Assembly: GCF_000741295.1 (NCBI RefSeq)
Contig: NZ_JGZG01000005.1
Location: forward strand, 186,001 to 250,000
Length of the DNA: 64,000 nucleotides
Reading direction: 5' to 3'
From: Bifidobacterium pseudolongum subsp. globosum
GTDB taxonomy: Bacteria > Actinomycetota > Actinomycetes > Actinomycetales > Bifidobacteriaceae
Shown here: positions 61,817 to 64,000 of the stretch, in pieces
How positions within the stretch are numbered: position 1 is the stretch's first letter
Layout: every line of letters starts with the position of its first letter
Made by a program: the position numbers and the translations under genes
The notes under the pieces: model-generated
Told to the model about the DNA's origin: nothing
Seen by the model: the letters and a program-made list of their open reading frames with translations, nothing else
Databases searched by the model: none

Positions 61817-63178
61817 ATGCCCAGCGCATTCGCCACACACCCACCCATCCTGTTCAACACCCACGGTTTTCTGCGTGACGTGCGCGCAGTGCAATGCCGG
61901 TTCGAGACGCTCGTCAGCGAACATCACCATACGCCGTTCACCCTGACCGACGATTTTGGCTACACCGACGCCGAGCTGACGCCGCTCGCCGAACGCCTGT
62001 TCGGTGGCACGGCATGGCCCGACACACTGCACTTGGCGATTGTGACCGGCGAGCCGGCGATCGTGGAGCAATGCCGCGGATTCCTCGATGCCATCGTCAG
62101 TGAGACCGAGGACCGCGGCTGGCAATGCTGGCTCATGCGCATCGTCGTCGACGGCATCATGGCCATGTGCGCGAACCGCACACTCGACGGCCTACCGATG
62201 GCGTTGCGTGTGCGCCGCAGGAAGGCGTTGCGCAAAACGCTGCGCTCCCGCCGTCCCTACCGGTCGAACGACGGGCGCAAATGTTATGAGGACCATATGG
62301 CCTACGCCCGGCAGAACCAATGGCTGTGCGCCACGACACTGCTGCGCTGGGGCACGCCGGGGCAGACGACGGTGCGTGCCGCCCGCCAGTTCATGATGTG
62401 CCACGAAAGCGCGCTGATGCTCATCGACGACGGCGAATGCTTCACGCACGGCGAGACTGTGTGCATTGATGGCGCCGACGCATGTCCCGGCCCGGCGGCA
62501 CCAGGCACATCGCCGATCGACGACTACCTGCAGCGTCTGCGCAGCCAGGCCGACGCCGCATACCGCGCGTCGACGCGCCGCCAGCAGATCGCGCAGGAAC
62601 TCCACACCAGCCGTGGCATGCAACCGTCCGACTCCGATGTACGGTACGTGTACGACGCCGAACGGCTCATCGACGCCTACCAGCGTCTGCAGTACGACGA
62701 CATGCCCACCCACACGGAGCTCCTGACGCAGGTGCTGCTGTACGACGAGCCGACGGGCATGGACCTGTGGGAGAACCCGGTGTATCTGTTCGACATGGCC
62801 TGTTCGCTGCTCGGTTGCACGGAGGGCTTCCGTGCCGCACGGTTCTTCGAAACGCACTGCCAAAACCAACACGCCGTCAGCCTCGACCTGCTGGAAGACC
62901 ATGTGCGCGTGGTGCGCGACGAAGGATTGGCCCAGCTGCCGCTGCGGATCGTCGGCGAGACGCAGGAACTGTACTCCCAAGTGGACGAGGTGAGTCCCTC
63001 GTACCGCACGTCGCTGCACCACTACCACCGGCGCAACCGCGCCGACGCGTTCTCCATCATCCTCGACCGGCTCCCGGCCCGCAATCCAGCGCGGGTGCGC
63101 GATATCGCCCTATGCTTCGCGGATGAACGATACGACGACTATGCGCGCATGGTCGAACCGTTCGTGGCGGCCGCCTGA
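61817..63178 (+). CDS. 453-aa protein of unknown family
   Basis: GGAAAGG precedes ATG 61817. No signal peptide or transmembrane segment. Composition is rich in Arg, Cys, His and Gln, with Cys at intervals (QCRFETL, EQCRGF, WQCWL, MCANR, ACSLLGC) and a basic central stretch (RVRRRKALRKTLRSRRPYR). No known motif was recognised. Its 3' end overlaps the convergent mrp gene by 40 nt. Possible nucleic-acid or metal contact is a guess. Confidence 0.7.
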   Translation: MPSAFATHPPILFNTHGFLRDVRAVQCRFETLVSEHHHTPFTLTDDFGYTDAELTPLAERLFGGTAWPDTLHLAIVTGEPAIVEQCRGFLDAIVSETEDRGWQCWLMRIVVDGIMAMCANRTLDGLPMALRVRRRKALRKTLRSRRPYRSNDGRKCYEDHMAYARQNQWLCATTLLRWGTPGQTTVRAARQFMMCHESALMLIDDGECFTHGETVCIDGADACPGPAAPGTSPIDDYLQRLRSQADAAYRASTRRQQIAQELHTSRGMQPSDSDVRYVYDAERLIDAYQRLQYDDMPTHTELLTQVLLYDEPTGMDLWENPVYLFDMACSLLGCTEGFRAARFFETHCQNQHAVSLDLLEDHVRVVRDEGLAQLPLRIVGETQELYSQVDEVSPSYRTSLHHYHRRNRADAFSIILDRLPARNPARVRDIALCFADERYDDYARMVEPFVAAA

Positions 63179-64000
63179 CCACGGCGCATGAGCGTGCGCG
63201 CCAGATCGGCGAAGGTGCGGCCGAACGCGTCGTCACGCAGCGAACCATCGGCGTTGAGCACGGCGGGGCGGCCGCCCTCGCCGGTCTCGCGCACCTCCGG
63301 GTCGAGCGGCAATTGCGCCAGCAGCGGCACATCGTAACCGAGCGCGCGGGTCAACTGCGCGCTCACGCGCTCACCGCCGCCCACGCCGAACAATGCGAGG
63401 CGCTCGCCGGCGTGGTCGAAATAGCTCATGTTCTCAACCACCCCGCGCACATGCATCGGCACCTGCAGGGCGACGAGCCCGGACCGCACGGCGATGTCGG
63501 AAGCGGACGGCTGCGGGGTCGTGACGACGACGAGTTCGGCGTTCGGCAGCGCCTGCGCCACCGAAATCGCCATATCGCCGGTGCCGGGGGCTAGATCGAG
63601 GATCAGCACATCCGGCTCGCCCCACCACACGTCGGCGAGGAACTGCTCGAGCGAGCGCTGCAGACGGGGCCCGCGCCACAGGATCGCGCGGTCGGAGCCA
63701 GCGAACATGCCGATCGACATGAGCTTGACCCCCCACGCGGTGACCGGCATGAGTATGCCGTTGAGATTCGTCGGCTGGCTGTGTGTGCCGAACAGGCGCG
63801 GCAGTGAGAAGCCGTAGATGTCGGCGTCGATCGCGGCCGTGTCGTAACCGAGCGCGGCGAATGTGGCGGCAAGATTCGCGCTGATCGACGATTTGCCCAC
63901 GCCACCCTTGCCGGAGGCGACCGCGAAAATGCGCGTCTTCGTGCCGGGTTTGTTGAACGGGTTTTCACGGCGCTGCGCCTTGAGATCGGAGACGAGCGCC
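63139..64000 (-). CDS. mrp: Mrp/ApbC-family Fe-S carrier ATPase, N-terminus missing
   Basis: The frame is open to the window edge, giving the C-terminal about 286 residues. The deviant Walker A is GKGGVGKSS; then DADIYGFSLPRLFG, LDLAPGTGDMAISVAQ and a Fe-S scaffold-type region follow. The CxxC motif typical of many Mrp proteins is not visible in this part (VVENMSYF is followed by DHAGERLALFG, where Cys are usual). It binds and transfers Fe-S clusters or assists their delivery. The last 40 nt overlap the convergent gene. Confidence 0.9.
   Translation of the reverse strand, partial: ALVSDLKAQRRENPFNKPGTKTRIFAVASGKGGVGKSSISANLAATFAALGYDTAAIDADIYGFSLPRLFGTHSQPTNLNGILMPVTAWGVKLMSIGMFAGSDRAILWRGPRLQRSLEQFLADVWWGEPDVLILDLAPGTGDMAISVAQALPNAELVVVTTPQPSASDIAVRSGLVALQVPMHVRGVVENMSYFDHAGERLALFGVGGGERVSAQLTRALGYDVPLLAQLPLDPEVRETGEGGRPAVLNADGSLRDDAFGRTFADLARTLMRRGQAAATNGSTMRA

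Overview
The window is high-GC actinobacterial DNA. Gene content points to Bifidobacterium: a lone groEL with CIRCE operators and no adjacent groES, clpC, gluABCD-type amino-acid uptake, a DUF349 protein, a csp/DUF3027 pair, PPK2 and polyphosphate glucokinase, an Est1E-like esterase, an ECF riboflavin transporter, and an enlarged LigA. I cannot fix the species. No rRNA, tRNA, CRISPR array or prophage was seen. The only mobile element is one IS607-type insertion.

Layout. 1-1.4 kb: a truncated hydrolase-like gene translationally coupled to a small WXG-like gene. 1.5-6.8 kb: a minus-strand moxR-DUF58-vWA operon of six genes, most joined by 4-nt stop/start overlaps. 6.8-12 kb: ung, a LytR_C membrane protein, a cold-shock protein, groEL with two CIRCE operators, a WXG100 protein and a TPM-domain membrane protein. 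12-14.6 kb: an OmpR/PhoP-type two-component system preceded by three 11-nt repeats. 14.7-18 kb: csp-DUF3027, a membrane protein and a tandem universal stress protein. 18-26.8 kb: clpC, a DUF349 protein, hisS, aspS and an esterase. 26.8-31.4 kb: gluABCD-like operon and PPK2. 31.4-39 kb: a DExH helicase, rarA, an MFS transporter and an acyl-CoA synthetase. 39-45.3 kb: a SWIM-finger protein, a GNAT enzyme, mazG, a zincin, yccF, tenA under a TPP riboswitch, a CRM protein and an aldo-keto reductase. 45.6-48.7 kb: an FMN-riboswitch-controlled riboflavin ECF transporter whose two ATPases and T subunit form one polypeptide. 48.9-53.9 kb: ppgK, an aminotransferase, a lone ABC ATPase and a large membrane protein. 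53.9-55.8 kb: IS607-type element with a frameshifted recombinase and an intact TnpB. 55.8-64 kb: a 1058-aa unknown protein, ligA, an unknown 453-aa protein and a truncated Mrp ATPase.

Themes. Protein quality control and stress are represented by GroEL, ClpC, Csp, USP and RarA. Polyphosphate use is represented by PPK2 and PpgK. Vitamin supply is represented by TPP and FMN riboswitches. Two sequence-level patterns recur. About eleven genes have a TAnnnT hexamer 6-8 nt before the start codon and mostly no Shine-Dalgarno sequence, suggesting leaderless mRNAs. Many transcription units end in very long, perfect, sequence-unique hairpins with stems up to 30 bp and usually no U-tract.
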